NCBI GenBank assembly: GCA_028824715.1
Contig: JAPPCV010000176.1
Location: 1 to 50,824 of the forward strand
Reading direction: 5' to 3'
Length of the DNA: 50,824 nt
DNA from: Boseongicola sp.
Lineage (GTDB): Bacteria > Pseudomonadota > Alphaproteobacteria > Rhodobacterales > Rhodobacteraceae
The notes below the pieces were generated by a model. That model was not told the origin of the DNA. It worked only from the letters and a program-made list of their open reading frames with translations, and searched no databases. Within the stretch, counting starts at the first letter, position 1. Every line of letters begins with the position of its first letter. Shown here in pieces: positions 8,850 through 16,244 of this stretch. Both the position numbers and the translations under genes were made by a program.

Positions 8850-8871
8850 TCGTAAGGATTTTTCCTTACGA
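8850..8871. promoter_or_regulatory. Perfect inverted repeat upstream of prlF-yhaV (probable operator)
   Basis: Stems TCGTAAGGA and TCCTTACGA are perfect complements over 9 bases, separated by TTTT. The repeat lies 29 bases before the prlF start codon, where a promoter is expected. AbrB-type antitoxins bind such dyads, so autoregulation is a strong inference. It has no following T-run, which argues against a terminator for hipA debris beyond it. Confidence 0.7.
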
Positions 8872-8981
8872 TGTCAACGAGACGTGGGCATCCTGTTCGA
8901 GGATTCACCGAAGTGAGTCACGCGACGACTCCATCAGCGACCCTACGGTGCCGGTATCCGCGGACAAAAGCCAATGCTGCA

Positions 8982-9946
8982 TCATGTCCGGATCGAGAGG
9001 CTGACCGCTGCAAGCAGACGGCCACCGCGCTCCTGGACAGTGAAGAGCCCGCCGCTCCTGCCAAAGGAATCCTCCACGTTCAGAACACGCCCCTCCACGC
9101 CCCTTCGCTCGTATTTCAAGGCATGTCCGAATCCGAGCGCTTGGCAAAAGTCCTCCTGGTGCAGGCGGTGCACCTTCCCCTCCGCGACATTCCGGTCAAA
9201 TCGCGTGATCAGCAGCCCTTGGAGTGATCCCTCGCCCAATGCGCGCGTCTGGGCGACCGGATGCCTCTGGACTCGCGCCATGAGCCGGGTTGCCAAGTGT
9301 TCACCGGCGACGGAGGACATGGCGCTTGCACGCGGAACCTTGAGGATATGGGTTGTCGGCGCGCCGCTGCCGGGCTTGGGGAGCCCCAGGCGCCCATTCG
9401 GCAGGACCGCCAGCGCGACCTTGCCCTGACCGCCGGCGAGCGGAGACGGATCGTCGATGCCGGCTGGAAGGCGCCGATGGTCACGAAGCGAAGCCATCAG
9501 GCGGGCCAACGTGCCTTCGACCGGCAAATGAACGATGTCAAGGCCGGTTGCGGGCGCCGCCTCGGGCACCACCGGAGCACCGTCCAGCGCCTCGCAGTCG
9601 ATGCCCAGGCGCCCGGGCCGCTTGCCCGGTGGCGCGCCTTCCGGCACGCAGCTGATCGCCCCGGGGCAATCGGCGCCAAGGTGGGCGAGCAACCCGACGA
9701 TGTCGCGTTCCGCAATGCCATGGCGCTGCATGACTTGGTCGCGCATCTCGTTTTCGAACAGGAGATTGTAGAAGCAGCCGCGCGCCGCGACGTCACCGAA
9801 GGGCTCTGCGCGAACTGGCAGCGACGCGGAGATCGCGTGCGGGACCGCATCCGTCACGTATCGAAAGGACACGTCCAGTCGGGCTCGGAAGGCAACTGCC
9901 TGACAGGTTCCTGAACCGCCTCAAGATAGACATCGAGAATGGTCAC
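8982..9946 (-). pseudogene. hipA: hipA-like Ser/Thr kinase toxin, frameshifted and C-terminally decayed
   Basis: A GTG at 9946 overlaps the hipB stop (GTGA) and encodes VTILDVYLEAVQEPVRQL, the typical HipA start, but this frame ends at a stop within about 30 codons. A different frame then continues from about 9885 with SFRYVTDAVPHAISASLPVR, LLPE-like segments, THILKVPR and RFDRNVAEGKVHRLHQEDFCQALG, all HipA landmarks. The frame ends at about 297 residues after a non-HipA tail, whereas HipA is about 410-440 residues; the catalytic loop and C-terminal lobe are missing. So there is one N-terminal frameshift plus loss of the kinase core. It should be inactive. Confidence 0.75.
9029..9100 (+). repeat. 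Degenerate repeat, copy A
   Basis: Partner of 7668-7740 in the same orientation. It sits exactly where the hipA remnant loses similarity to HipA, so it may mark the junction of the deletion or insertion that removed the kinase core. Confidence 0.45.
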
Positions 9947-10179
9947 GACCGGCACACATTCCAAGGAAACTTGAGCTCGATGGCGACACCCAGATCCTGA
10001 CACAATTGGAGAACCAATCCAACTTGTGCGGTTTCCTTGCCTCGTTCAATGCTCCTTATGGCAGGTCGCGAAATCCCGGTTTGCAGAGAGAGCCCTTCCT
10101 GCGTGATCTTGAGCGCCTTGCGCGTCCTGCGCAATGCGGCGCCCAGGGAGACGCTGTCGGAAACGAGAACGGACGTCAT
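9943..10179 (-). CDS. hipB: HipB-like antitoxin (Xre/Cro helix-turn-helix)
   Basis: A 78-residue HTH_3 protein. Residues about 11-65 (LGAALRRTRKALKITQEGLSLQ, then SRPAIRSIERGK) form a canonical Cro-type helix-turn-helix. The short C-terminal strand (VAIELKFPW) matches the HipB dimerisation end. CGGAG precedes the ATG by 5 bases. It overlaps the hipA GTG by three bases. With its toxin partner broken it may persist as an orphan repressor. The 285 bases between it and the LysR gene contain no gene that I can support. Confidence 0.85.
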   Translation of the reverse strand: MTSVLVSDSVSLGAALRRTRKALKITQEGLSLQTGISRPAIRSIERGKETAQVGLVLQLCQDLGVAIELKFPWNVCRS

Positions 10180-10464
10180 GGCGGCTCCGCAAGGGAAAGA
10201 TCATTTTCATTTTGGCTTCAACCAGGTCAATTCCCCCCGAAAATACAAAGCTCATTTCCTTTGTCTTCAACTCGTCGCGCACCGCCCGGAATGGAAAGGA
10301 TGGATTTCATTTGAAGCCTTGAGCCGAACGCGCCTCTCGGATCCTGCGCCTGAGCTGCGGCGTCCCCGGAGGAATTCGGCCAGGATCCGGAGCATCGCCC
10401 GTCCGGCAAGTCGACGGTCCGGATTCGGTGGCCGTTGTCGCCAACCTGGAATCTCCCGCGTGTT

Positions 10465-11391
10465 TCACGGCATTCGATCACCGGGCTCCCCCGCATGGAA
10501 GTGGCGCTGCAAGAAGCGCACGAATGTTCTGCTCGTGTTGTCAAGTTCGCGCGGAGACCGGCTGAGTATGCCCAGGCTTCGCCGCGGCGTGCGGACCTGA
10601 ATGGGGACGGCCTGGATCCCGAACTGGCTGCCAATTGCGGCGACCGTGGTCTCGGGCAGCACCGTCAGGCAGTCCGAACCTTCCAGGAAGCTCAGCACGC
10701 TGGCCAGCGACCCGCCTTCGAACACCACTTCCGCTTCCTGCATTTCGAGTTCCGAAAGCACCATGTCCATGTCGGCAGCGAGCGGGCTGCCTTGCGGTGG
10801 CACGATCCATCCATAGTCGAGAAGCGCCAGCGGCCGCGGAAACGCGAGTTTCAGGATCGGGTGCCCTGCCCGGCACGCGACGACATTGTGCGCCTCGATG
10901 AGCGGCGTGAAGACGAGATCCTCCGCAATTTCGCCCACGGTGCGAGGAAAGAGCGCGAGATCCGCCCGTCCATGACGAACGGCGTCCTTCAGTTCGTCGC
11001 CATAGCCATACGAGACCGCGAAGGACACGCTTCCATGACGATCCCGAAATGTCGGCAAGAGTCTCGAAATGACCCCATCCGTGAAGAACGGCGGCCCGGC
11101 GATGCGCAGCATGCCCTTCGTGCCGGACCGGAATTCCTGAACCTCGCGGCCAGCAAGTTCCTGGGCGCGCAGGATCGAAGCACCCTGCATCGCAAGCGAC
11201 GCGCCAAGCTTCGTCAACGACCATGGCCGTGCGGAGCGGTCGAAGATGGGCGCGTCAAGGCGAATCTCGAGATCGGACACCAGCCGGGAAAGGGCCGGTT
11301 GCGACGTGCCAAGCGCGAGGGCCGCGCGCGTAAGTCCCCCTTCGCGCCGAATGACCTCGATTGTCGCAAGATGCTTGGTGTCCAGTTTCAT
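10465..11391 (-). CDS. LysR-family regulator, divergent from the aromatic operon
   Basis: A 308-residue LysR-type transcriptional regulator. The N-terminal winged helix (HLATIEVIRREGGLTRAALALG, TSQPALSRLVSDLE) is followed by the periplasmic-binding-like effector domain from about residue 92. Placed back to back with the maleylacetate reductase gene, it is the obvious activator of the 11.4-21 kb catabolic operon. LysR proteins of such pathways respond to pathway intermediates. A dyad (11390-11404) overlaps its own start, consistent with autorepression. The intergenic space is short. Confidence 0.9.
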   Translation of the reverse strand: MKLDTKHLATIEVIRREGGLTRAALALGTSQPALSRLVSDLEIRLDAPIFDRSARPWSLTKLGASLAMQGASILRAQELAGREVQEFRSGTKGMLRIAGPPFFTDGVISRLLPTFRDRHGSVSFAVSYGYGDELKDAVRHGRADLALFPRTVGEIAEDLVFTPLIEAHNVVACRAGHPILKLAFPRPLALLDYGWIVPPQGSPLAADMDMVLSELEMQEAEVVFEGGSLASVLSFLEGSDCLTVLPETTVAAIGSQFGIQAVPIQVRTPRRSLGILSRSPRELDNTSRTFVRFLQRHFHAGEPGDRMP

Positions 11392-11404
11392 ATCGGGATG
11401 ATAT
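11390..11404. promoter_or_regulatory. ATATC-N5-GATAT dyad, candidate LysR site
   Basis: A perfect five-base dyad with a five-base spacer, containing a T-N11-A element typical of LysR boxes. It overlaps the lysR start codon and lies 69 bases before the preferred start of the maleylacetate reductase. The position in the divergent promoter region is right, but the dyad is short and could be chance. Confidence 0.4.
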
Positions 11405-11472
11405 GATAAGTGACGAAAAGAATACTACCAAATCAATTCCAGCCAGGTATCTTTCGCGTCGGGGGACAGAAC

Positions 11473-12540
11473 TTGGACACGCTTCAGTTCGATTTGACCG
11501 GCAGTCCGGCGCGCATCGTCTTTGGGCGTGGCTCGCTCAGCAGGACCTGCGACGCACTGGACTGGCTCGACGCCCGGCGCGCGCTGGTTCTGTCCACCGA
11601 CGCGCAGAAGGAACCTGCAGAGGCACTGGCCTGCAAGCTCGGCAAGAGGTGCCTTGGAGTCTATGCCAAGGCAACGATGCATACGCCCGTCTCGGTCACC
11701 GAGGCCGCGATGGGCGTCATCGAGGAGCAGCGCGTTGATTGCCTGATCTCCTTTGGCGGCGGGTCCACGATCGGGCTGGGAAAGGCCATCGCCTATCGCA
11801 CCGACCTCCCCCAGGTCGCCATTCCGACGACCTACGCGGGTTCCGAAGTCACCCCTATCCTCGGCCAGACCGAGGATGGCAGGAAGACGACGCTTCGAAG
11901 TGAACGCGTCCGTCCTGAAATCGTGCTGTACGATCCAGAACTGACTGGCACGCTTCCACTGCCAATGAGCGTGACCAGCGGCATCAACGCGATCGCCCAC
12001 GGCGTCGAGGCGCTTTACGCACAGGATCGCAACCCGGTCTCGACCATGATGGCGGCCGACGGAGTCCGCGCCCTCTGCGAGGCACTGCCCGCCATCTCCG
12101 GTGGCAATGGAGACGGCGAAGCACGGGATCGTGCGCTCTATGGCTCGTGGCTGTGCGGCTCGGTGCTCGGACAGGTGGGAATGGCCCTGCATCACAAGCT
12201 GTGCCACACGGTCGGAGGCGCATTCGACCTGCCCCACGCGGAAACCCATACGGTCATCCTTCCACATGCCACGGCCTTCAATGCAGCCGTGGCAAGCGAC
12301 CTTCTCGAACCGGTCTCGAACGCATTGAACGGAACCGCGCCCGGCTCGGGACTCTTCGGGCTTGCCGAGAGATTGGGCGCGCCGACAGCGCTGAGGGATC
12401 TCGGAATGCCGGAATCCGGAATTGCCCATGCAGCTGACCTGGCAATGTCCAATCCCTACTGGAATCCCAGGCCCCTGGACAGGGATGCAATCGAGGCGCT
12501 CATCCGCGCCGCGTACGAAGGTGAGCCGCCACGCGGTTGA
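11473..12540 (+). CDS. Maleylacetate reductase (iron-type alcohol dehydrogenase fold)
   Basis: About 355 residues of the Fe-ADH superfamily, maleylacetate reductase branch, which reduces maleylacetate to 3-oxoadipate with NAD(P)H as the last step of hydroxyquinol and chlorocatechol pathways. Visible are ARIVFGRG, the dinucleotide motif FGGGSTIGLGKA, PTTYAGSEVTP, NAIAHGVEALYA, and HHKLCHTVGG followed by HAETHTVILPH with the family's conserved histidines. I prefer the TTG at 11473 (GGGGGA 6 bases before; similarity begins immediately after) over a GTG at 11410, which would add an odd 21-residue leader into the regulatory gap. It heads the operon and pairs with the dioxygenase at 20.2-21 kb. Confidence 0.88.
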   Translation: MDTLQFDLTGSPARIVFGRGSLSRTCDALDWLDARRALVLSTDAQKEPAEALACKLGKRCLGVYAKATMHTPVSVTEAAMGVIEEQRVDCLISFGGGSTIGLGKAIAYRTDLPQVAIPTTYAGSEVTPILGQTEDGRKTTLRSERVRPEIVLYDPELTGTLPLPMSVTSGINAIAHGVEALYAQDRNPVSTMMAADGVRALCEALPAISGGNGDGEARDRALYGSWLCGSVLGQVGMALHHKLCHTVGGAFDLPHAETHTVILPHATAFNAAVASDLLEPVSNALNGTAPGSGLFGLAERLGAPTALRDLGMPESGIAHAADLAMSNPYWNPRPLDRDAIEALIRAAYEGEPPRG

Positions 12541-12554
12541 CCAATCACGAAAAA

Positions 12555-12578
12555 CCCTGCACCTCAAAATGCGCAGGG
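12555..12578 (+). other. mRNA hairpin upstream of the binding-protein gene
   Basis: CCCTGC and GCAGGG are perfectly complementary and enclose a 12-base loop. The hairpin sits between the maleylacetate reductase stop and the ribosome site of the binding-protein gene. No T-run follows, so it is more likely an RNA-processing or stability element than a terminator. Confidence 0.4.
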
Positions 12579-12594
12579 AGAAAGGGAGCAAGAA

Positions 12595-13905
12595 ATGAAG
12601 AACTTCTCGAACGCACGCCGGCAATTCCTCAAGACATCCGCCGCCGCCGGAGCCATGGCAGCCGCCGGACTTTGCGCGCCAGCCGCGCTCGCGCAGGCCC
12701 GGACCGTGAAGATCGGCTACGTGACGCCTCAGACCGGTCCGCTCGCGGCCTTTGCCGAGGTCGACCAGTTCACCATAGACGGGTTCCTGCAATCCGTCTC
12801 TGGCGGCATCAAGTCGGGTGGCAGGACCTTCGATGTCGAGATCGTGGTGAAGGACAGCCAGTCCAACCCGAACCGTGCCGCCGAAGTGGCGAAGGAACTG
12901 ATCGTCGATGACGAGATCGACATCATGATTGTCGCCCACACCCCGGAAACGACAAACCCGGTGACAACGATTTGCGAGATCGAGGAAATCCCCTGCGTCT
13001 CCAGCGTTGCGCCGTGGCAACCATGGTTCATCGGCCGCCAGGGCAATCCAGGCGATCCGGCGACGTGGAAACCCTTCGACTACACGCACCACTTCTTCTG
13101 GGGGCTGGAAGACATCATCGCCGTCTTCCTGAACATGTGGAACCAGCTTGACACCAACCGCAGCGTCGGCGGGCTGTTTCCGAACGATGCCGACGGCAAT
13201 GCATGGGGCGATCCCAATCTCGGCATGCCGCCGGCATTTGCCGCAGCCCGGTTCGACCTGACCGACCCCGGCCGCTACGAGAACCTGCAGGACGACTTCT
13301 CGGCCCAGATATCGGCCTTCAAGGATGCCAGCTGCGAAATCCTCACCGGCGTCGTCCTGCCGCCCGACTTCGCGACGTTCTGGACGCAGGCCGCGCAACA
13401 GGGGTACCGTCCCAAGGCCGCATCGGTCGGCAAGGCGATCCTGTTTCCTTCGGCCGTGAACGCGATCGGCGATGCCGCCCACAACCTCTCGTCGGAGATT
13501 TGGTGGTCAAACGTCCACCCGTTCAGTTCGTCGTTGACCGGCCAGTCGGCGGCGGATGTCTGCGAATCCTACGAAAGCCAGACCGGCAAGCAGTGGACCC
13601 AGCCGCTCGGCTTCGTGCATGCGCTGTTCGAGGTGGTAACCGACGTCCTGAAGCGGATCGACAGCGTCAACGACGTCGAGGAAGTGTCCGCGGCGGTCGC
13701 CGCGACGGACCTGCAGACGCTCGTCGGTCCCGTCAAGTGGGACGGCGCGAACCTGCCGCCCTTCGCGCAGAAAAACGTCTCCAAGACGCCCCTCGTGGGT
13801 GGGCAGTGGCGGAAATCGGACGACGGCCTGTTCCGCATCACGATCGTCGACAACCAGACCTATCCGGACATTCCCGTGGGCGGTGAAATGCAGCCCATCG
13901 GTTGA
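12595..13905 (+). CDS. Tat-exported ABC substrate-binding protein (branched-chain/aromatic type)
   Basis: A 436-residue periplasmic binding protein of the Leu/Ile/Val (Peripla_BP_6) family. The N-terminus has a twin-arginine signal (ARRQFLKTS followed by an alanine-rich core and ALAQA cleavage site), so it is exported folded. The mature part begins VKIGYVTPQTGPLAAFAE, the standard family start. It is followed by two ATPases and two permeases that complete a LivFGHM-like importer. In aromatic-degradation loci such binding proteins capture benzoate- or phenol-like ligands. GGGAG precedes the ATG. Hairpins flank it on both sides, which may raise its mRNA level relative to the permeases. Confidence 0.9.
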   Translation: MKNFSNARRQFLKTSAAAGAMAAAGLCAPAALAQARTVKIGYVTPQTGPLAAFAEVDQFTIDGFLQSVSGGIKSGGRTFDVEIVVKDSQSNPNRAAEVAKELIVDDEIDIMIVAHTPETTNPVTTICEIEEIPCVSSVAPWQPWFIGRQGNPGDPATWKPFDYTHHFFWGLEDIIAVFLNMWNQLDTNRSVGGLFPNDADGNAWGDPNLGMPPAFAAARFDLTDPGRYENLQDDFSAQISAFKDASCEILTGVVLPPDFATFWTQAAQQGYRPKAASVGKAILFPSAVNAIGDAAHNLSSEIWWSNVHPFSSSLTGQSAADVCESYESQTGKQWTQPLGFVHALFEVVTDVLKRIDSVNDVEEVSAAVAATDLQTLVGPVKWDGANLPPFAQKNVSKTPLVGGQWRKSDDGLFRITIVDNQTYPDIPVGGEMQPIG

Positions 13906-13919
13906 GCGGGCGCGCGGGA

Positions 13920-13939
13920 GGGCCGGTCTTCGCCGGCCC
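13920..13939 (+). other. GC-rich intercistronic hairpin after the binding-protein gene
   Basis: GGGCCGG and CCGGCCC are perfect complements with a TCTTCG loop, 15 bases after the stop codon. UUCG-type loops are unusually stable in RNA. No T-run follows. Its likely role is to block 3' decay and give more binding protein than permease. Confidence 0.55.
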
Positions 13940-13959
13940 GCCCGGCAAGGACGGGATCG

Positions 13960-14676
13960 GTGCTGCTGGAAATTCGCAATCTTCGCCGCTCGTTCGGTGC
14001 CGTCGTCGTGGCCGACGACATTTCCCTGGAAGTTGCCGAAGGCGAGGCCCTGGGCATTGTCGGCCCCAACGGCGCAGGCAAGTCGTCGCTGTTCAACCTG
14101 ATCACGGGACAATTGAGACCGGACGGCGGGACCATCCTTCTTGATGGCGCCGACATCACGAATGCGCCGGTGCGCCGGAGGGTGCATGACAGCATAGGAA
14201 GGAGCTTCCAGATACCGCAGCCGTTCGAGCACATGACGACCTTCGAGAACGTCTCGGTCGCGGCATGCTTCGGCGCAGGCGGGTCCGAGGCGGGGGAGCA
14301 GGAACACGTGATCGACGTCCTGCACCGGACAGGCCTGCTGCCCAAGGCGAACATGCCTGCCGGCAGCCTGTCGCTCCTTGAGCGGAAGCGGCTGGAAATG
14401 GCGCGGGCGCTCGCCACCAGGCCACGCCTGCTCCTGCTCGACGAGATTGCCGGCGGGCTGACCGAAGCCGAATGCCAGTCGCTGATTGCAACCATCCAGG
14501 AAATCAATGCGGGCGGCACCACGATCGTGTGGATCGAGCACGTGACGCACGCGCTTCTTGCCGTGGTTTCCCGCCTGATCGCGATCGACTTCGGCAAGAT
14601 CATCGGCGCGGGCGATCCGCAGGCGGTCATGGAGTCCGAGGCGGTCCGCCAGATCTACCTGGGGATGGAAGCGTGA
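13960..14676 (+). CDS. ABC transporter ATPase (LivG type)
   Basis: A 238-residue ATP-binding subunit. Walker A GPNGAGKSS is at about residue 35, the Q-loop falls in RSFQIPQPFEHMT, the signature is a LivG-like LSLLERKRLEMARAL, Walker B is RLLLLDEIAGGL, and the switch His is in VWIEHVTHAL. It energises import with its partner at 14673. The GTG start at 13960 follows AAGGACGGGA. Its stop overlaps the next start (GTGA). Confidence 0.92.
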   Translation: MLLEIRNLRRSFGAVVVADDISLEVAEGEALGIVGPNGAGKSSLFNLITGQLRPDGGTILLDGADITNAPVRRRVHDSIGRSFQIPQPFEHMTTFENVSVAACFGAGGSEAGEQEHVIDVLHRTGLLPKANMPAGSLSLLERKRLEMARALATRPRLLLLDEIAGGLTEAECQSLIATIQEINAGGTTIVWIEHVTHALLAVVSRLIAIDFGKIIGAGDPQAVMESEAVRQIYLGMEA

Positions 14677-15374
14677 CCCTCTTGGCCACCCACGACCTGA
14701 CAGCCTTCTACGGCGACTTCCAGGCCCTCTACGGAGTCAACGCGCATGTCGATGAAGGCGAAACCGTCGCCATCGTCGGCGCGAACGGCGCCGGAAAGTC
14801 CACCCTGCTGGCGGCGATCACCGGGCGCCGCAAGGCGCCGCCACGGATGATCGAGTTCGATGGCAGGCCCATTGGCGGGATGCGCCCCGCCGACATCATG
14901 GCCCTGGGCATCGCGCTTGTCCCGGAGGGAAGGCAGCTCTTCCAGTCGCTGTCGGTCGAGGAAAACCTCCTGGTCGGCAACTACGGCAGAAAGGTGCGGG
15001 GACCTTGGACGCTGGAAAGGGTCTACTCGCTGTTTCCGATTCTCAAGGAGCGCCGCAACCAGGATTCGAACTCGCTTTCGGGCGGGCAGCAGCAGATGGT
15101 GGCGCTGGGGCGCGCGCTCATGTCGAATCCCCGCCTGCTGCTGTGCGACGAGATCAGCCTCGGCCTCGCGCCCGCTGTCATCAAGGACATCTACAAGGCG
15201 ATCGCCGACATTCGGGCCGAGGGCGCAAGCGTCGTCATCGTGGAACAGAACATCACCCAGGCCCTCGCGGTCTCCGACCGCATTCTCTGCCTTCTCGAGG
15301 GTCGGGTCACGCTTTCGGGACGGCCGGGCGAACTGACGCGTGACCGGATCGGCATGGCTTATTTCGGGGGCTAG
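14673..15374 (+). CDS. ABC transporter ATPase (LivF type)
   Basis: A 233-residue ATP-binding subunit. Walker A GANGAGKST, Q-loop region PEGRQLFQSLSVEENL, signature LSGGQQQMVALGRAL, Walker B LLLCDEISLGLAP and switch EQNITQAL are all present, in the arrangement of LivF. The GTG start overlaps the LivG stop by four bases, so the two ATPases are translationally coupled, as expected for a heterodimer. Confidence 0.92.
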   Translation: MTLLATHDLTAFYGDFQALYGVNAHVDEGETVAIVGANGAGKSTLLAAITGRRKAPPRMIEFDGRPIGGMRPADIMALGIALVPEGRQLFQSLSVEENLLVGNYGRKVRGPWTLERVYSLFPILKERRNQDSNSLSGGQQQMVALGRALMSNPRLLLCDEISLGLAPAVIKDIYKAIADIRAEGASVVIVEQNITQALAVSDRILCLLEGRVTLSGRPGELTRDRIGMAYFGG

Positions 15375-15377
15375 AAG

Positions 15378-16244
15378 ATGTTCGTTCTCGACACGTTGAT
15401 CCAAGGGATCCTGCTGGGCGGGCTGTATGCGCTCTTCGCCACCGGCTTGAGCCTGATCTTCGGCATCATGCGCCTCGTGAACCTTGCCCACGGCGACTTC
15501 ATGATCGTCGGCGCCTTCGCCGTGCTGGTGCTTGTCGAGGCCCTTGGCCTGCCCATCGTCTTCGCCGCGGCACTGGCCGGCGTTGCCATGTTCGTCCTTG
15601 GATACGCCCTGCAGCGACTCCTCCTGAACCGAACCCTTGGCAAGGACATCCTGCCTCCGCTTCTCGTGACCTTCGGCCTGTCGATCATCCTCCAGAACGG
15701 GATGCTGGAGACGTTCTCCGCCGACACGAGGAGATTGAGCCTCGGCCCGCTCAGCGAGGCATCCATTCCCCTCGGCGGCGGACTGGCCGCCGGCGTCGTG
15801 CCCGTCCTGACGCTTGCTTCGGCCGTTCTGGTCATCCTGTTCCTGAACTGGCTGTTCTACCGCACGGAAACAGGCCGGGCGTTTCGCGCAACCTCCGACA
15901 ATCCGGAGATCGCCCAGCTCATGGGCATAGACAACAACCGCATCTTCTCTCTGGCCATGGCGCTCGCCCTCGTCGTCGTGGCGATTGCCGGGCTCTACCT
16001 CGGCGCTCGTGCGACCTTTGATCCTCTGATCGGTCCAAGCCGACTGATCTTCGCCTTCGAAGCCGTGATCATCGGAGGCCTGGGCAGTTTCTGGGGCACC
16101 CTGATTGGCGGCATCATCCTTGGCCTGGCGCAGACGATCGGCGCCCAGGTGTCTCCCGAGTGGCAGACGCTGTCCGGCCATGTCGTCTTCCTGATCGTGC
16201 TCGTGCTGCGGCCGCGCGGCCTGTTTCCGAGAAGCGTCGACTGA
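15378..16244 (+). CDS. ABC transporter permease (LivH type)
   Basis: A 288-residue membrane protein with about eight hydrophobic segments. GLYALFATGLSLIFGIMRLVNLAHGDFM is the LivH hallmark near the N-terminus, and GSFWGTLIGG with the C-terminal VLRPRGLFP also fits. It starts 3 bases after the LivF stop and its own stop overlaps the next start (TGATG). Confidence 0.92.
   Translation: MFVLDTLIQGILLGGLYALFATGLSLIFGIMRLVNLAHGDFMIVGAFAVLVLVEALGLPIVFAAALAGVAMFVLGYALQRLLLNRTLGKDILPPLLVTFGLSIILQNGMLETFSADTRRLSLGPLSEASIPLGGGLAAGVVPVLTLASAVLVILFLNWLFYRTETGRAFRATSDNPEIAQLMGIDNNRIFSLAMALALVVVAIAGLYLGARATFDPLIGPSRLIFAFEAVIIGGLGSFWGTLIGGIILGLAQTIGAQVSPEWQTLSGHVVFLIVLVLRPRGLFPRSVD

Noticed and set aside
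11425-13482. 685-codon open frame on the minus strand
   Set aside because: It lies opposite the maleylacetate reductase and the binding-protein gene, both with clear motifs, and has Arg/Gly/Asp-rich composition typical of an antisense shadow in GC-rich DNA.
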